Assembly (NCBI GenBank): GCA_018398765.1
Contig: JAHBMJ010002224.1
Span: forward strand, 1 to 21,194
DNA from: Chromera velia
Lineage: Eukaryota > Sar > Chromeraceae
Direction: 5' to 3'
Length of the DNA stretch: 21,194 bases
A program made the position numbers and the translations under genes. Below, one piece after another: positions 19,451-21,194 of this stretch. The notes under the pieces were generated by a model. The model was not told where the DNA came from, ran no database searches, and saw nothing but the letters and a program-made list of their open reading frames with translations. The first letter of the stretch is position 1. Each line of letters starts with the position of its first letter.

Positions 19451-20517
19451 GATTTAACCCTCAATCATCACATCACATCATCATAGAGGTCGCCCCCACA
19501 AATGGCAGCTAGATATTAATATTTTAGTACATTGCTGTGATTTAATTGTGGCTGGCCGCACTTGTGGGGCACTTAAACTTTGTAGCCCCGGAAAACCTCA
19601 TACAGGTGGGCGTGCGGCTCTGGCCCACACGGCCGCGGCGCGCTTGGTAGGGCGCGACGCCGCACGCAGTGCGCGAGATATTATCGCGGCCCCGGAAATT
19701 CAATTTGGCTCTTCCTATATTCTACTGGCATTGAGTTTGACATGCACGGCAAGCTATGCGCAGAAATTTAGCTTAGCCGATTATACGACAGTCCACGCAC
19801 CGATTTTGATCGCGGCTTTCCACAGAAATTCAAAATTAAAAGACTTTTGGAAGACTTGAAATTTGAGAAAGTCTTTTGGCAACTCAAAAATTGAAAATCT
19901 CATTGCGACACTTCGATCAGCCGATACTCACAGAATTGAATCTTTGAGTTGAACTTCGAACAGTCTGACCTTTCTGAACCTTTTGACAGCTTCCAAGCCT
20001 CTACCAGCCTCCTTCTCTCATACTCCTGCTTATGGAAAGCATCCGTACGTACTCCTAGCCTCAGTCTACTTACTCTAACTATAGCTCATATCACTGCCAT
20101 CGACTCCTGGCAGTCCAAACCACAACTTTCAGCTAGCTGTCACTTAGCCGTCTCCTCCAGTAACAGACCTCCACCTCACTACCTGCTCACTCCGGAGCTT
20201 CCCGGAGCGACTCGGAGTGCAGGCAAGCTGCCTAGAGGCGCCCTATATAGCTTGTACCAACATACTATTTCATACTGAAATTCTATATAGTACAACTTTA
20301 GAATCAAAAATTTAAATAAAAATCTTAAGTACATAGTACTTAATTTTTAATGATGTTTAAATATCGTTGCGTAACATAACATGGCACAACTTTAACACAC
20401 GATAAGATATCTAGTAAGATACTTAGTATTGTAGCTAGGGTGGGTGTGTTTGTATAAAAGTAACCTTTTACAATGCGTGTTTTAACCAAACAATCAACTA
20501 CTAGTAGTAGACAATCA
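19451..20517. other. Repeat-derived intergenic region, no supported gene
   Basis: A GC-rich patch (19550-19700) has two CCCCGGAAA words like those upstream of the MYND gene. The frame to 19859 starts only at GTG and its protein is not convincing. Around 19840-19960 short AAGACTT/TTTGGCAACTC words alternate. From 20275 the sequence is AT-rich with no coding signal. Confidence 0.45.
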
Positions 20518-20583
20518 ATGACCTCTCTGAACTTAATTAACTACTACTTAAAAGGTTGAACCGCATGTTTAGATAAGTTTGAA
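20518..20583 (+). repeat. Extra copy of the family-B left end
   Basis: The sequence from ATGACCTCTCTGAACTTAAT to ACCGCATGTTTAGATAAGTT parallels the left end of the family-B element at 17484-17543, with the same order of elements (CTCTGAAC, ACTTAAA, GG, CCGCAT, TTAGATA, TTGAA) and small indels. It could be the left end of another element running past the window, or a solo remnant. Confidence 0.5.
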
Positions 20584-20627
20584 AGTCTGTTTTGAGGTCT
20601 TTAATTTCAAAGTGGAAGCCGCATATC

Positions 20628-21194
20628 TACGCATATGCACGGACGTGGGCGGGCGGGACATGAGGGGGGTCCTAATCAAACTGGACCCCGCCGCCCACAC
20701 TGCACGATTTTGGCCTTGTATGGGCAAAGGAGAAGAGAGCCCTGCCTTCTTTTCTTCCCGCTTCTGAACCCCATCCAACTCACCTAGGAGATGTCAGTTC
20801 GCCTCTCTAGACTCTCTCTAGCTGCTTAATACAGAAAAAACGACTCCAACACATACAGGGAGTGTAAAGAACGGACGTCTGAGCTCTGACACCTGAAGAG
20901 GCCAAAGAGGCCTCCCTGGACTCAGAAGTGAATAAAAGGTTGTGATGCATCAATGATGATAAAATGCATACCGACATACTCTATCTGGTCCAGGTAACTT
21001 AGTTCTAACAGGAGACAACGAATGGTTGGTGCACTGTGGACTTCAAGTGATAAGTCTGCCCAAGAACAAAAAGATACATTCCAGGGGGTAGCCTATGTGA
21101 AATCGCCGGAAGACCTTTCTCTTTCTTAAGTGCCTCCAACCTGCATTCAGCGCACAGAGGTACAGTGGTGGTGACTGCCCAACATATATACAAT
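20628..21194 (+). mobile_element. TIR element, family A, copy 2 (partial, cut by window end)
   Basis: Inverted relative to copy 1. The interior at about 20735-21194 matches the reverse complement of about 11175-11625 with few gaps. In the 76-base stretch 20939-21014 I count 11 differences from copy 1 (11344-11419), about 85 percent identity. The terminal GC hairpin lies at 20645-20657 and 20686-20698. Substitutions fall on all three codon positions in the best frame and create a stop, so neither copy seems to be under coding constraint. Confidence 0.6.

Noticed and set aside
1-21194. CRISPR array, bacterial operon or phage system
   Set aside because: Regular spacer-repeat structure and ribosome-binding sites are absent; introns show the DNA is eukaryotic.

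Overview
The window is eukaryotic nuclear DNA from a gene-sparse, intron-rich, repeat-rich genome. It shows spliceosomal introns with GT-AG ends, microsatellites inside introns, no bacterial operon signals, and decayed transposon-like sequence between genes. The style (long introns, GT- and CT-rich microsatellites, poly-G runs, an alanine/tyrosine-rich lineage-specific protein) would fit an alveolate alga such as a chromerid. That placement is an inference from style; no marker gene in the window settles it.

Layout. 1-584: an interrupted proline/glutamate-rich reading frame that is open to the left edge and has one in-frame TAG. 585-3097: non-coding, with a tRNA-like relic and a 380-bp GA/GAAA block. 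3098-3649 (minus): a single-exon 183-aa protein with a Tyr/Gln-rich N-terminus and a hydrophobic C-terminus. 3650-4250: a divergent intergenic region with paired short motifs and a GC-rich inverted repeat. 4251-7749 (plus): an eight-exon gene for a 361-aa F-box plus right-handed beta-helix protein; every exon phase closes. 7750-9525: non-coding, with a second tRNA-like relic. 9526-10149 (minus): a decayed coding region with two in-frame stops. 10458-11745: a terminal-inverted-repeat (TIR) element (family A). 11746-12550: upstream region with many copies of a CTTTCCGGGGCC motif. 12551-16586 (plus): a large MYND zinc-finger gene with at least three exons. 16587-17477: AT-rich DNA with degenerate AACCT repeats. 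17478-19450: a second TIR element (family B) with palindromic 33-bp tandem repeats and broken reading frames. 19451-21194: more repeat DNA, including another family-B left end and the first half of a second family-A copy that runs off the window.

How it fits together. Two genes look intact and were reconstructed at exon level: a putative SCF-type ubiquitin-ligase adaptor (F-box/beta-helix) and a MYND-domain protein. The small minus-strand gene lies head to head with the F-box gene and may share its promoter region. The rest is mostly repeat-derived. The most unusual material is the two TIR families, which carry GC-rich hairpins and are related across the window in opposite orientation. I recognised no named gene and assign no symbols.
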